Notes under the pieces: model-generated
Told to the model about the DNA's origin: nothing
The model's input: the letters and a program-made list of their open reading frames with translations, nothing else
Databases searched by the model: none
Source of the DNA: Rhodospirillaceae bacterium
GTDB lineage: Bacteria; Pseudomonadota; Alphaproteobacteria; UBA8366
NCBI GenBank assembly: GCA_002724395.1
Contig: PBOR01000016.1
Span: forward strand, 137,706-194,860
DNA length: 57,155 nucleotides
Direction of reading: 5' to 3'
Position numbers and translations under genes: made by a program
Shown: positions 1-8,232 of the stretch, in pieces
Position numbering within the stretch: position 1 is the first letter of the stretch
Layout: each line of letters opens with the position of its first letter

Positions 1-144
1 AAATAAGCCGCGTACCAAAACTATATGGCCTTTGCGGCACTGCAAAACAGCCCCTAAGGCCAACCTTCCGCTGCAACCCTTACCAAGCCGGTCTTCGGTG
101 ATTCGCAAGCTTTTGGCAACCAAATCACCGCCCCAGAGATTCAC
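1..144 (-). CDS. Possible 5' end of an unidentified gene running off the left edge
   Basis: An open frame of 48 codons starts at a GTG (complement of 142-144) just downstream of the last dioxygenase and stays open to the window edge. It begins MNLWGGDLVAKSL. The GGDLVAKSL stretch faintly recalls the N-terminus of thiamine-pyrophosphate-dependent enzymes, but the following residues do not continue that pattern. No strong Shine-Dalgarno sequence is visible. It could be the next gene of the array operon, a decayed gene, or chance. Confidence 0.22.
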   Translation of the reverse strand, partial: MNLWGGDLVAKSLRITEDRLGKGCSGRLALGAVLQCRKGHIVLVRGLF

Positions 145-154
145 TCAGCCACAT

Positions 155-1099
155 TTATGCAGCATCCGCATCATCCCATGGCGCAACGATAGGTTCGCCC
201 TGTACCATAGTTCTGTTCATGACGCGAGGTTTTGAAGGATCAAGCGCCGAGCGATGATGCATAACGCACCGATTGTCCCACACCAAAAGATCAGCAACTC
301 GCCACCGATGGGTCCACTTAAATTCGTCCTTAGTTGCATGGTCCCATAGCTGTCCTAAAAAAGCGTCACTTTCTGATTGATTCATACCGATAATATAATT
401 TCCCGGCGAAGCACGCCGCCGGCCTAGGTAAAGTGCCGTCTTGCCAGTAACCGGGTGGACCCGCAGCAACGGATGATCAGGGCCCTCAACCTCTTTGAGT
501 GATTTCGGGAGCCGTTGAGATGGTTTCACTTGACCCACTGAGTTCCGGCTAATGTCGTGACGTTGGTACTTCCCCTGGCAAGCTTCTTTAAGATCAAGCG
601 GGAGCGTTTCATAGGCTAAATATTGATTGCTAAAGGACGTATCCCCACCACCATTATCTGGGATCTTCAACGAATACAGTAGCGTCCCCGCGTTAGGGAT
701 GCGCGTGTACGATTGATCCGTGTGCCAATCCACTTCGACACTACCGAGCCCTGCGTTTCGTTCAGTCGGCTTACCTGCTTCATCCAAGTTAGAAATAAAA
801 CTAAAGTGCGCCCGCGACGGCACATGTTTACCGCCTGCTTTGTAACCACCTTTCAAAAACATATCCCGCGATTCCGTACCGCGTACGCCGCCAAAAATAT
901 TCGCTGTCGCGGTCAAATGATCATCGGTTAGAATTTGATTCCGAAAGAGTAAAACTTGGTAGTCAGCCCAGGCTTGGCGCAATATTTTTTGTTTTTTTTT
1001 AGAAAGGGATTTGGTTAAATCTACGCCTTTAACTTCTGCCCCAGTTTTATAACCTGTTGGAATGATTTCTAACTGCGACAAAACATTCTTCGCGCTCAT
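155..1099 (-). CDS. TauD/TfdA-family Fe(II)/2-oxoglutarate dioxygenase (left array, member 1)
   Basis: A 314-residue member of the family that couples oxidative decarboxylation of 2-oxoglutarate to hydroxylation of a substrate, often releasing sulfite or another group. Visible are the N-terminal GAEVKGVDL motif, iron ligands H126 and D128 in WHTDQSY, the distal His H281 in WDNRCVMHHR, and the arginine pair R292/R296. R292 matches the 2-oxoglutarate-binding R266 of E. coli TauD and R296 the sulfonate-contacting R270. The start ATG overlaps the upstream gene's stop (ATGA), so the two are probably translationally coupled. It is the last intact gene of the left array. A run of nine A in the coding strand (complement of 982-990, Lys-rich stretch near residue 35) is a possible slippage site. 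The substrate is unknown. Confidence 0.9.
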   Translation of the reverse strand: MSAKNVLSQLEIIPTGYKTGAEVKGVDLTKSLSKKKQKILRQAWADYQVLLFRNQILTDDHLTATANIFGGVRGTESRDMFLKGGYKAGGKHVPSRAHFSFISNLDEAGKPTERNAGLGSVEVDWHTDQSYTRIPNAGTLLYSLKIPDNGGGDTSFSNQYLAYETLPLDLKEACQGKYQRHDISRNSVGQVKPSQRLPKSLKEVEGPDHPLLRVHPVTGKTALYLGRRRASPGNYIIGMNQSESDAFLGQLWDHATKDEFKWTHRWRVADLLVWDNRCVMHHRSALDPSKPRVMNRTMVQGEPIVAPWDDADAA

Positions 1100-2043
1100 A
1101 ACACCAATTCCATTTCATCCCAAGCGGGAATTATACTCTCGCCCTTAATTTGCGTTCGATACATGACGCGGCGTTGAGTGAGATCAATAGCTTTACGATG
1201 ATGCATAGAAACCCGGTTATCCCAAAGAATAGCATCACCCACCTTCCATTCATGAGTCCAGGCTAGGTCCCAATTAGTGGCATGATCCCAAAGGGTGCCT
1301 AACAATTCACGTCCTTCGTCGTACTCCATTCCGACAATATAATTAGACGGCCAAACGCGACGGCGGCCCAAATAAAGTGCCGGACGCCGCGTCTTTGGAT
1401 GCAGCCGAACCAGCGGATGATCCGGCCCATCTACATCTTCCGGCGTAGCTGGCAATATTGCGGAGGGTCTTAAAACACCAGCCGAATTTCGGCTTACATC
1501 TTGTTTTTGCACCTTACCCCAAATTTTTTCTTTCAATACACTAGGAAGCGTTTCCCATGCGTCATACTGATTATTAAATGAGGTTTCACCGCCACCATCA
1601 ACAGGCACTTCTACCCCATAAAGAAAACTACCTGCTGGCGGCGTGTCTACATAAGAATTATCCGTGTGCCAATCTACTTCCATGCTGCCAAGACCGTTAT
1701 TTTTCATTACCGGCTTATCATCTGGCCCAAGGTTTGAAACCAAGGTCACTTCATCCCTTAGCGCCATGCTGTAGTCTCCAGCCTTCGCGCCACCCGCCAC
1801 ATGGAATTTTCGCCCACCGCCGATTTGGCAGCCACCAAATATTTCAGATGCTTCCACAATATCGTCCTGGTTTAGATCTTGGTCACGAAATAACAATATA
1901 AGGAAATCATCCCATGCGCGGTTCAGCGCTTCCCGAACTTCAAGCTCTACAGGTTTTGACAAGTCAACGCCTTTTACTTCCGCACCGGTAGCAGCACCGG
2001 ATGACAAAATCTCTAACGCATCCATAGTGTTTACTTCAGCCAT
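1096..2043 (-). CDS. TauD/TfdA-family Fe(II)/2-oxoglutarate dioxygenase (left array, member 2)
   Basis: A 315-residue enzyme with iron ligands H126/D128 (WHTDNSY) and H281 (WDNRVSMHHR) and arginines R292/R296 (RRVMYR). The open frame extends 13 codons further upstream into the preceding gene. ATG at 2043 is preferred because AAGGAA lies eight bases upstream and the protein then starts like its neighbours (MAEVNTMDALEI). The gap to the upstream gene is 11 bases. The loop between the first beta strands and the HxD motif (residues 72-95) is Gly-rich and differs from member 1, which suggests a different substrate. The substrate cannot be assigned. Confidence 0.9.
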   Translation of the reverse strand: MAEVNTMDALEILSSGAATGAEVKGVDLSKPVELEVREALNRAWDDFLILLFRDQDLNQDDIVEASEIFGGCQIGGGRKFHVAGGAKAGDYSMALRDEVTLVSNLGPDDKPVMKNNGLGSMEVDWHTDNSYVDTPPAGSFLYGVEVPVDGGGETSFNNQYDAWETLPSVLKEKIWGKVQKQDVSRNSAGVLRPSAILPATPEDVDGPDHPLVRLHPKTRRPALYLGRRRVWPSNYIVGMEYDEGRELLGTLWDHATNWDLAWTHEWKVGDAILWDNRVSMHHRKAIDLTQRRVMYRTQIKGESIIPAWDEMELVL

Positions 2044-2054
2044 TTTTTCATTCC

Positions 2055-2996
2055 TTATTGTGTCGCAACAGGAGACGTCCATGCCGAAATAACAGGTTCT
2101 CCCTTGATCAAAGCACGGTGCATAACGCGCGCTTGGTTAGGGTCAACCTGCGTACGGTGATGCATGACAGCCCGATTATCCCAGATCAACAAATCACCAA
2201 GCGCCCATTTGTGTGTCCAAACGAATTTTGGCTGCGTTGCATGGGCCCAGAGGCGTCTCATCACCTCTTGGCTCCCTGCATCATCTAATTCCAAAATATA
2301 GGAGGAAGGCCAAGGACCCTGTCGCCCAAGGTATAACGCTTTTTTGCCGGTCCCCGGGTGAATGCGAGCCAAAGGATGAATGGGGCCCTCAACATCATCC
2401 CGTGATGCCGCCGGTTGGAAGCCGGGCCGCAATGTCCCCGATGTGCTACGGCTGATATCGTGACACTGATGTTTATCCTGAATAATTTCCTTCAAGTCAT
2501 CCGGCAAAGCTTCATAGGCTAGGTACTGGTTAGCAAAGGACGTATCGCCACCACCATCAACCGGTAAAATATGGGCGTTGAGAAGCGTGCCCGCGGGCGG
2601 TACCTCGGTGTAAGAATTATCTGTATGCCAATTCAGCTCTAAACTACCGACGCTGGCATTCTTCATAACCGGTCTGCCGTCGTCGTCCAGATTACTGATT
2701 AGAGTAATAGCAGGGAACTTACTGACACGGTCGCTACCAACGGCAAAGCCCGCCTTCATGTAAAATTCACGCGATTTTGCCGCTTGGCTGCCACCAAACA
2801 GCTCCGTTACTGCTAACAGTTCCTGATCAGAAAGTTTACGCCCCCTAAACAACAATACACTATGATCGAACCACGCCTGTTTCAGCGCCTCAGCCAAGCT
2901 CTCAGAGATTGGTTCCAACCAATCAACACCCCTTACTTCAGCACCAACAGGCGCCTCATGGGGCACTATTTCGAGATCTCTGAGACGGTTGACCAT
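2055..2996 (-). CDS. TauD/TfdA-family Fe(II)/2-oxoglutarate dioxygenase (left array, member 3)
   Basis: A 313-residue paralogue with ligands H124/D126 (WHTDNSY), H279 (WDNRAVMHHR) and arginines R290/R294 (ARVMHR). A longer frame reaches 3032, but ATG at 2996 gives the family N-terminus (MVNRLRDLEIVP), lies eight bases after the upstream stop and has GGAG about 11 bases upstream. Residue 27 of the GVDW motif replaces the usual Leu. It is co-directional with all left-array genes and most likely part of one transcript starting near 7022. Confidence 0.9.
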   Translation of the reverse strand: MVNRLRDLEIVPHEAPVGAEVRGVDWLEPISESLAEALKQAWFDHSVLLFRGRKLSDQELLAVTELFGGSQAAKSREFYMKAGFAVGSDRVSKFPAITLISNLDDDGRPVMKNASVGSLELNWHTDNSYTEVPPAGTLLNAHILPVDGGGDTSFANQYLAYEALPDDLKEIIQDKHQCHDISRSTSGTLRPGFQPAASRDDVEGPIHPLARIHPGTGKKALYLGRQGPWPSSYILELDDAGSQEVMRRLWAHATQPKFVWTHKWALGDLLIWDNRAVMHHRTQVDPNQARVMHRALIKGEPVISAWTSPVATQ

Positions 2997-3004
2997 GGTC
3001 TTTT

Positions 3005-3955
3005 CTACTCCGCCGCCGCAGTTGAATCCCATGCAGAGATAAAACCTTCACTCTTTACTAATGTCCGCTGCATGACCCGTTTTTGCGTCGGGTCTATGGC
3101 TGAGCGCTTGTGCAGCAGTTGCTGATTATCCCACATGACCAAATCACCCACCTTCCAATCGGTATGCGTCCAAGTGAATTTGTCTTGAGCGACATGTGCC
3201 CAGATACGGTCTTGAAGGTCTTCACTTTCGGCATCGGAGAGCTCGACAATATAGGCCGAGGGAAACCCGTGACGGCGGCTGAGATAAATAGAGCGCTTGC
3301 CGGTGATTGGATGGATACGCACCAGCGGGTGCACAGGCCCGTCCACTTCTTCACGACAGGTAGGCTCAACGCCATTATAAATAGCCCGCAACTGCCCAAC
3401 CGTACTGTGGCTGTTATCGTGACACATATGCAGTCCTTCAATTTCTAGCTTGAGTGACTCGGTCATACTTTCATAAGCTGCTACCGTATCGAGAAAGGAC
3501 GTGTGCCCACCCCCGTCTACCGGAACCTCAACCGCATTCAATAAACTACCCATCGGTGGGTCCTGCATATAGGAATTATCCGTGTGCCATCCTATTTCGA
3601 GACTACCGGAGCCTTTTGTTCTAAGTACAGGCTCGCCGTTTTCATCTAAATTGGAAATGTAGCTGATACCGGGGAAATCAGAGATACGTGCTGTTCCTTC
3701 TTTCCAACCCGCTTTCAAGTTCATCGCCCGAGAACCCGTTTCTTGAACGCCGCCGAGCACCTCAGCCGCCTGATAAAGCGAACTCTTATCGAGAAATTGA
3801 TTCCGCAATAGTAGAACTTTGTGCTGAGCCCAAACTTCGTTAACCCGAACTGCCACCTCTTTTGGAACCTTTTGAGCAAAATCTAAGCCACGCACCTCAG
3901 CGCCAACAGCTGCGCCAGTCGGAACAACTTCAACATCATTGAGTGTATTAACCAT
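3005..3955 (-). CDS. TauD/TfdA-family Fe(II)/2-oxoglutarate dioxygenase (left array, member 4)
   Basis: A 316-residue paralogue and one of the more divergent members of the left clade. The ligands are H124/D126 (WHTDNSY) and H282. The usual WDNR before the distal His is WDNQ, followed by LLHKR. The arginine pair R293/R297 is kept (KRVMQR). The C-terminal KSEGFISAW departs from the common KGEPxISAW. The start overlaps the stop of the remnant gene upstream, which suggests that a full gene there was once translationally coupled to this one. Confidence 0.9.
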   Translation of the reverse strand: MVNTLNDVEVVPTGAAVGAEVRGLDFAQKVPKEVAVRVNEVWAQHKVLLLRNQFLDKSSLYQAAEVLGGVQETGSRAMNLKAGWKEGTARISDFPGISYISNLDENGEPVLRTKGSGSLEIGWHTDNSYMQDPPMGSLLNAVEVPVDGGGHTSFLDTVAAYESMTESLKLEIEGLHMCHDNSHSTVGQLRAIYNGVEPTCREEVDGPVHPLVRIHPITGKRSIYLSRRHGFPSAYIVELSDAESEDLQDRIWAHVAQDKFTWTHTDWKVGDLVMWDNQQLLHKRSAIDPTQKRVMQRTLVKSEGFISAWDSTAAAE

Positions 3956-4148
3956 ATATCTTTAACTCCGCCGCAATAGCGGCTTCAGTTAGTTTCATAA
4001 TTTCAAAAACAGACATAAGCGGCTCCTCATCAACACACGCCTGGTATAGATATCGCTTTTGTTTTGAGTCGATCTCGTTCCGGCGGTGCAAAGTGTATTG
4101 GTTACCCCAAACATGAGATCGCTGGGAATTACCTCAATTGAATGCCAT
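3948..4148 (-). pseudogene. Internally deleted remnant of a TauD/TfdA dioxygenase gene
   Basis: Between two intact dioxygenase genes lies a 201-base remnant. It keeps an AGGAGG site (complement of 4154-4159) and an ATG at 4148, but reads MAFN and stops. About 25 bases on, the C-terminal part of a dioxygenase resumes: SDLM, then after a one-base frameshift VWGNQYTLHRRNEID and QKRYLYQ, aligning with GDLVMWDNRxxxHRR and QKRVxHR of the neighbours. It ends in EAAIAAEL like their Ala-rich tails. Most of the core, including HxD, is gone. The likely cause is a large internal deletion plus a frameshift. It still overlaps the next gene's start. Confidence 0.75.
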
Positions 4149-4157
4149 AACAGCCTC

Positions 4158-5102
4158 CTACTGCGTTGCGGCGTTATTCCCCCATGCTGAGATCACAGGA
4201 TCGCCCTTGATAAGCGTCCGATGCAATATTCTTTTCTGATTTGGGTTAACCGCGGTTCGGCGATGCATCACCGAACGATTATCCCACTGTAAAATGTCTT
4301 TGGGCCGCCATTGGTGGACCCAAACATATTTGTCTTGAGTCGCGTGCGCCCAAAGCTTGTCCATCAGCGCTTCGCCTTCATCATTGCGCATTTCAACGAT
4401 ATAGGTTGACGGGTAATCCCAACGACGGCCTAAAAACAAAGCACGCTTGCCAGTCAACGGATGAATGCGAACCATAGGGTGGATAGGCCCGTCAATATCA
4501 TCTTGGCTTTGTGGCATAGTTCGATGAGGATGCACACGGTTAGCAGTGGTGCGTGATCCATCATGCATCATGTGCTTACCTTCAATGGCTTCTTTCAGAT
4601 CATCCGGTAATTCTTCGTAAGCGCGGTACTGGTTGCAAAACATCGTATTGCCGGTGTTGTCATCGGGAATAATTTCAGCCCACAGAAGAGTGCCCGTGGG
4701 CGGCACCTCCACATAGGTGTTATCCGAATGCCAGCGAATTTCATGGCTGCCGATACCACGATTATGCTGAGTTGGGTTGCCTTCATCATCCAGATTAGAC
4801 ACATAATTGATGCGCATATCGGTCGAGCTACCCTTGCCTGCGTCCTTAATGCCGGCTTGCCTCCGCGCTTGCCGCGCACCCGCCGGTTGGTGTCCGCCAA
4901 AATAACCTGAAAGCGTCACAATGTTCTCGTCTTTCAGATCTTGGTCGCGATAGAGAAGCACCAAATGCTCAGCCCATGCATTGGTTAATTTTTCAACTAC
5001 ACCCTTAGACAACGTTTGAGACAAATCAACACCACGTATCTCAGCACCAACTGCCTTACCGGTAGGTATAATTTCAATATTCTCGACTGAATTAGCGATC
5101 AC
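4158..5102 (-). CDS. TauD/TfdA-family Fe(II)/2-oxoglutarate dioxygenase (left array, member 5)
   Basis: A 314-residue paralogue starting at GTG 5102 behind AGGAG (MIANSVENIEIIPTG). The ligands are H125/D127, here in WHSDNTY instead of WHTDNSY, and H280 in WDNRSVMHRR. The arginines are R291/R295 (KRILHR). It forms a distinct pair with the next gene upstream: both have GG(H/Q)QP(A/S)GAR and an Arg/Lys-rich loop at residues 75-95, HSDN at the metal site and GRRWDYPSTYI near residue 225, so they are probably a recent duplication. The basic loop may bind an anionic substrate, but this is inference. Confidence 0.9.
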   Translation of the reverse strand: MIANSVENIEIIPTGKAVGAEIRGVDLSQTLSKGVVEKLTNAWAEHLVLLYRDQDLKDENIVTLSGYFGGHQPAGARQARRQAGIKDAGKGSSTDMRINYVSNLDDEGNPTQHNRGIGSHEIRWHSDNTYVEVPPTGTLLWAEIIPDDNTGNTMFCNQYRAYEELPDDLKEAIEGKHMMHDGSRTTANRVHPHRTMPQSQDDIDGPIHPMVRIHPLTGKRALFLGRRWDYPSTYIVEMRNDEGEALMDKLWAHATQDKYVWVHQWRPKDILQWDNRSVMHRRTAVNPNQKRILHRTLIKGDPVISAWGNNAATQ

Positions 5103-5111
5103 TGATTTCTC

Positions 5112-6056
5112 CTATTCGGCAGCGGCTGCGTTATCCCATGCTGAAACAACTGGGTCGCCTTTGATCAAAGCCCGGTGCATGATCCGAGGCGAAGAAGGGT
5201 TAACGGCTGTTCGCCGATGCATAACCGCCCGGTTGTCCCACATGATGAGATCGCCCGGGGTCCAATTTTGCACCCAAACATATTTCTCTTGGGTTGCATG
5301 CGCCCATAGGCGATCCATCAGCTCTTCACCCTCATCGCCAGGCATTTCCAGAATATAAGTCGACGGATAATCCCAACGACGGCCTAGAAATAGCGCCCGT
5401 TTACCGGTCGGCGGGTGAATGCGGACCATTGGATGGACCGGCCCTTTGATATCCGCCTGCGTTTTCGGTGCTTTCCCGCCCACCTGCACCATGTTAGCTG
5501 TGTTCCTAGATCCATCATGGATCATATGTTTGCCTTCGATAATCTCTTTCAAACTAACAGGCAGCTCTTCATAGGCTAAAATTTGATTGCAAAACATGGT
5601 CTGGCCGGAGCCATCGACGGGAATCTTTTGCCCCCACAATAAGGTAGCCGTCGGCGGCACTTCGACGTAGCTATTGTCCGAATGCCAGCGCAATTCGTAA
5701 GCGCCATTACCGCGCGGCGTAGCAGACGGATTCCCATCATAATCCAAATTAGTGACATAATTAAAACGTGGATCGGTTGGATTGTTTTTGGAATGCTCAC
5801 CCAAACCCATTTCCTGACGGCGTTTGCGCGCGCCGCTTGGCTGTTGACCACCAAAATATTCGGTAAGAGTGAGAAGTTTTTCATCGGCCAAACTCTGATC
5901 GGGAAACCTCAATACTAAATGTTCTGCCCAAATTTCTATGAGCCTTGCGAGAAGCTCATCGCTGAGCGGCCCCGACAGATCAATCCCCTGAATATCAGCG
6001 CCGAGCGCAGAACCGGTCGGCGTAACTCCAATCGTTTCGACAGAAGTTCCGCTCAT
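5112..6056 (-). CDS. TauD/TfdA-family Fe(II)/2-oxoglutarate dioxygenase (left array, member 6)
   Basis: A 314-residue sister of the downstream gene, with ligands H125/D127 (WHSDNSY) and H280 (WDNRAVMHRR) and arginines R291/R295 (PRIMHR). The start ATG at 6056 has a clear AGGAGG six bases upstream. The gap to each neighbour is nine bases. In place of the common LLFRDQ strand it has LRFPDQ. The same Arg/Lys-rich loop follows GGQQPSGAR. The conserved pairing with member 5 suggests related but not identical substrates. Confidence 0.9.
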   Translation of the reverse strand: MSGTSVETIGVTPTGSALGADIQGIDLSGPLSDELLARLIEIWAEHLVLRFPDQSLADEKLLTLTEYFGGQQPSGARKRRQEMGLGEHSKNNPTDPRFNYVTNLDYDGNPSATPRGNGAYELRWHSDNSYVEVPPTATLLWGQKIPVDGSGQTMFCNQILAYEELPVSLKEIIEGKHMIHDGSRNTANMVQVGGKAPKTQADIKGPVHPMVRIHPPTGKRALFLGRRWDYPSTYILEMPGDEGEELMDRLWAHATQEKYVWVQNWTPGDLIMWDNRAVMHRRTAVNPSSPRIMHRALIKGDPVVSAWDNAAAAE

Positions 6057-6065
6057 AAGAGCCTC

Positions 6066-7022
6066 CTATTCCGCTGCCGCTTGTTCATCCCAGGCAGAAA
6101 TGATCGGTTCACCCTTAATCAACGCGCGATGCATGACCCGCGCTTGGGTGTGATCAACCGGATTGCGTTGATGCATAGTGCATCGGTTATCCCAAAGAAT
6201 GAGATCATGAGGGTGCCAATCATGCGTCCAGCACAAATGTTCCTGGGTTGCGTGCGCCCAAAGTTTCGACAATAGATCGTCACCCTCCTCATCGGGCATT
6301 TCGTCAATATAGCTCGAGTTGCCTTCATAGCGCCGGCCAAGATATAAGCAGCGTTTGCCTGTTAAAGGATGGATGCGAACAATCGGGTGTGCCGGTCCGG
6401 TAATCTCGTTCCGGCTCTCCGGCTCTTTTGCAGTCGGACGCAAACGGCCAGCGGTATTCCGTAGATTGTCGTGGCAAATATGCTTGCCCTCAATAGCCTC
6501 TTTAAACTCATCGGATAATTCCTCATAGGCCCGGTATTGATTATTAAATGATGTCTCGCCACCACCGTTTGTTGGCACAATTTCCGACCATAGCAGCGTG
6601 CCGTTAGGCGGTACCTCTACATAAGAATTGTCCGTATGCCATAGCGCTTCGAGGCTGCCGACCCCCGCTGTGACTTTTGCTGGTTTACCATTTTGGTCCA
6701 AATTCGAAACCAGGCTGATACCCGCATGCTTAGAAACCCGGTCGGATTCACCAGCCTTATATCCAGCTTTTAAAAAAAAGGCCCGGCTGCCAGCAATTTG
6801 TTGCCCACCAAACACTTCAGCGGTTGCCAAAATATTCTCATCGGTAAGGTCCTGATTGCGAAACAAGAGCACCATGTACTCACCCCAAAGCTCAATCAAC
6901 TTTTCTTTAAGCTGGTCAGAAACAGGTTTACTTAAGTCCAGCCCACGCACTTCCGCGCCTAAAGCGGCACCCGTGGGAACAACTTCGATGGATTCAACAG
7001 AATTCTCGACCAAACCGACCAT
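6066..7022 (-). CDS. TauD/TfdA-family Fe(II)/2-oxoglutarate dioxygenase (left array, member 7, promoter-proximal)
   Basis: A 318-residue paralogue and the first gene of the left array. The frame is open to 7109, but ATG at 7022 sits eight bases after AGGAGG and gives the family N-terminus (MVGLVENSVESIEVVPTG). The ligands are H129/D131 (WHTDNSY) and H284 (WDNRCTMHQR), with arginines R295/R299 (ARVMHR). The promoter of the array should lie in the 7023-7191 region shared with the divergent quinone oxidoreductase gene. Confidence 0.9.
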   Translation of the reverse strand: MVGLVENSVESIEVVPTGAALGAEVRGLDLSKPVSDQLKEKLIELWGEYMVLLFRNQDLTDENILATAEVFGGQQIAGSRAFFLKAGYKAGESDRVSKHAGISLVSNLDQNGKPAKVTAGVGSLEALWHTDNSYVEVPPNGTLLWSEIVPTNGGGETSFNNQYRAYEELSDEFKEAIEGKHICHDNLRNTAGRLRPTAKEPESRNEITGPAHPIVRIHPLTGKRCLYLGRRYEGNSSYIDEMPDEEGDDLLSKLWAHATQEHLCWTHDWHPHDLILWDNRCTMHQRNPVDHTQARVMHRALIKGEPIISAWDEQAAAE

Positions 7023-7149
7023 AGACGTCCTCCTCTTCGTCTTTATCGTTTTTGCAGCTTTTATGCCCAATATGCTTAAGAAGCATCCAAGAGGCCGCCG
7101 GTTCCGCACCGTGCTGCTGCCGCGTCTCTTTTGTAAATTAAACTCGGTA

Positions 7150-7167
7150 TATAATCACGTTTCGTGA
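7150..7167 (+). promoter_or_regulatory. Divergent promoter region: -10 box and small palindrome
   Basis: Upstream of the oxidoreductase gene a perfect TATAAT (7150-7155) is followed at once by the palindrome TCACG-TTT-CGTGA (7155-7167), placed where a repressor would block the start site. No good -35 box is spaced 16-18 bases upstream. The same 170-base region must hold the promoter of the left dioxygenase array on the other strand, so one regulator could govern both. The operator role is inferred. Confidence 0.4.
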
Positions 7168-7191
7168 ATTGAGACTAGATAGGGGAAGACT

Positions 7192-8205
7192 ATGCGCGCG
7201 TTAGAAGTTGAGGAATTCGGCGGACCGGAAAAATTGAAGGTTCGCGATGTGCCAAAACCGGAGGTCGGTGAATACGAGATACTCATCAAAACGGCATATG
7301 CCGGGTTGAATTTTACCGATATTTATAGGTCACGCGGCGATTATAAGAATTCTCCCACCTATCCAACACCTCTCCCTTACCGGCTTGGTGTAGAAGGATG
7401 CGGTTGGGTCGAAGCTGTTGGCAAAGGCGTCACTCGCATAAAAGCAGGTGACCGGGTGGCCTTTACCCGCGTCCATGGCTCTCAGGCGGAATATGCGGCA
7501 ATCCCAGCGATTAGAGCTACTAAGTTGCCAGATCAAGTTTCCTTCAAACGCGGCATTGCCATCATGTCCCACGGCATCACCGCCCATTACCTCGCCCATG
7601 ATGCCTATCCATTAGAGCTTGGCAGTAAATGCTTGATCCATGCAGCGGCCGGCGGAGTTGGACAACTCCTGGTGCAACTTGCAAAAAAACAGGGTGCCGA
7701 AGTTTTCGGCACGGTGGGTAGTCGAGAAAAGGTAGAAATCGCCAAAGCCCGCGGGGCCAACCATGTTATAGAATATTCAAAGGTAGATTTTCGTGATGAA
7801 ATAATGAGGATTACCGACGGAGCCGGGGTAGATGTAGTTTACGATTCAGTCGGTAAGGACACACTGATTAAATCCCTTAATTCACTACGATTACGCGGGT
7901 TTTGTATCCTCTACGGCCACGCATCTGGTCTCGTGAAAAATTTCGATGTCTTGGAATTAGCCGAAGCCGGTTCGGTCTTCCTCACGCGACCGCATCTACA
8001 GCACTACGTGCCTACTGAAGAAGCCTACCAAGCCCGCGCCCTAGATTTACTGGCCTGGCTGCAAGACGGTACGATTGATGTTACCATCGACCGAGTCTTT
8101 CAGCTAGAAGAAGCCGCCGACGCCATCGACTTTCTGGCTAGTCGCCAAAGTAAGGGGAAAGTTTTGTATGAAGTGTTTGGGGAGGGTCAAAAAAGTAAAT
8201 TTTAA
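7192..8205 (+). CDS. Quinone oxidoreductase-like MDR-superfamily dehydrogenase
   Basis: A 337-residue zinc-free medium-chain dehydrogenase/reductase of the NADPH:quinone oxidoreductase type. It shows the N-terminal GroES-like fold with GVEGCGWVEAVG (residues 66-77), the nucleotide-binding AAAGGVGQ (151-158) and DVVYDSVG in the second half. No catalytic zinc-site Cys/His set is visible. It is transcribed divergently from the left dioxygenase array and has GGGGAAG before the ATG. Such enzymes reduce quinones or enones, which can be products of oxidised substrates, but a link to the dioxygenases rests only on position. Confidence 0.85.
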   Translation: MRALEVEEFGGPEKLKVRDVPKPEVGEYEILIKTAYAGLNFTDIYRSRGDYKNSPTYPTPLPYRLGVEGCGWVEAVGKGVTRIKAGDRVAFTRVHGSQAEYAAIPAIRATKLPDQVSFKRGIAIMSHGITAHYLAHDAYPLELGSKCLIHAAAGGVGQLLVQLAKKQGAEVFGTVGSREKVEIAKARGANHVIEYSKVDFRDEIMRITDGAGVDVVYDSVGKDTLIKSLNSLRLRGFCILYGHASGLVKNFDVLELAEAGSVFLTRPHLQHYVPTEEAYQARALDLLAWLQDGTIDVTIDRVFQLEEAADAIDFLASRQSKGKVLYEVFGEGQKSKF

Positions 8206-8232
8206 TCCGCATCAGTGAGCAACTTCATTGGG

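Noticed and set aside
1096-7109. Longer N-terminal extensions of several left-array dioxygenases
   Set aside because: Frames extend upstream of the family start in members 2, 3 and 7, but the extra residues do not resemble the sisters, and good ribosome binding sites lie at the inner ATGs (2043, 2996, 7022).
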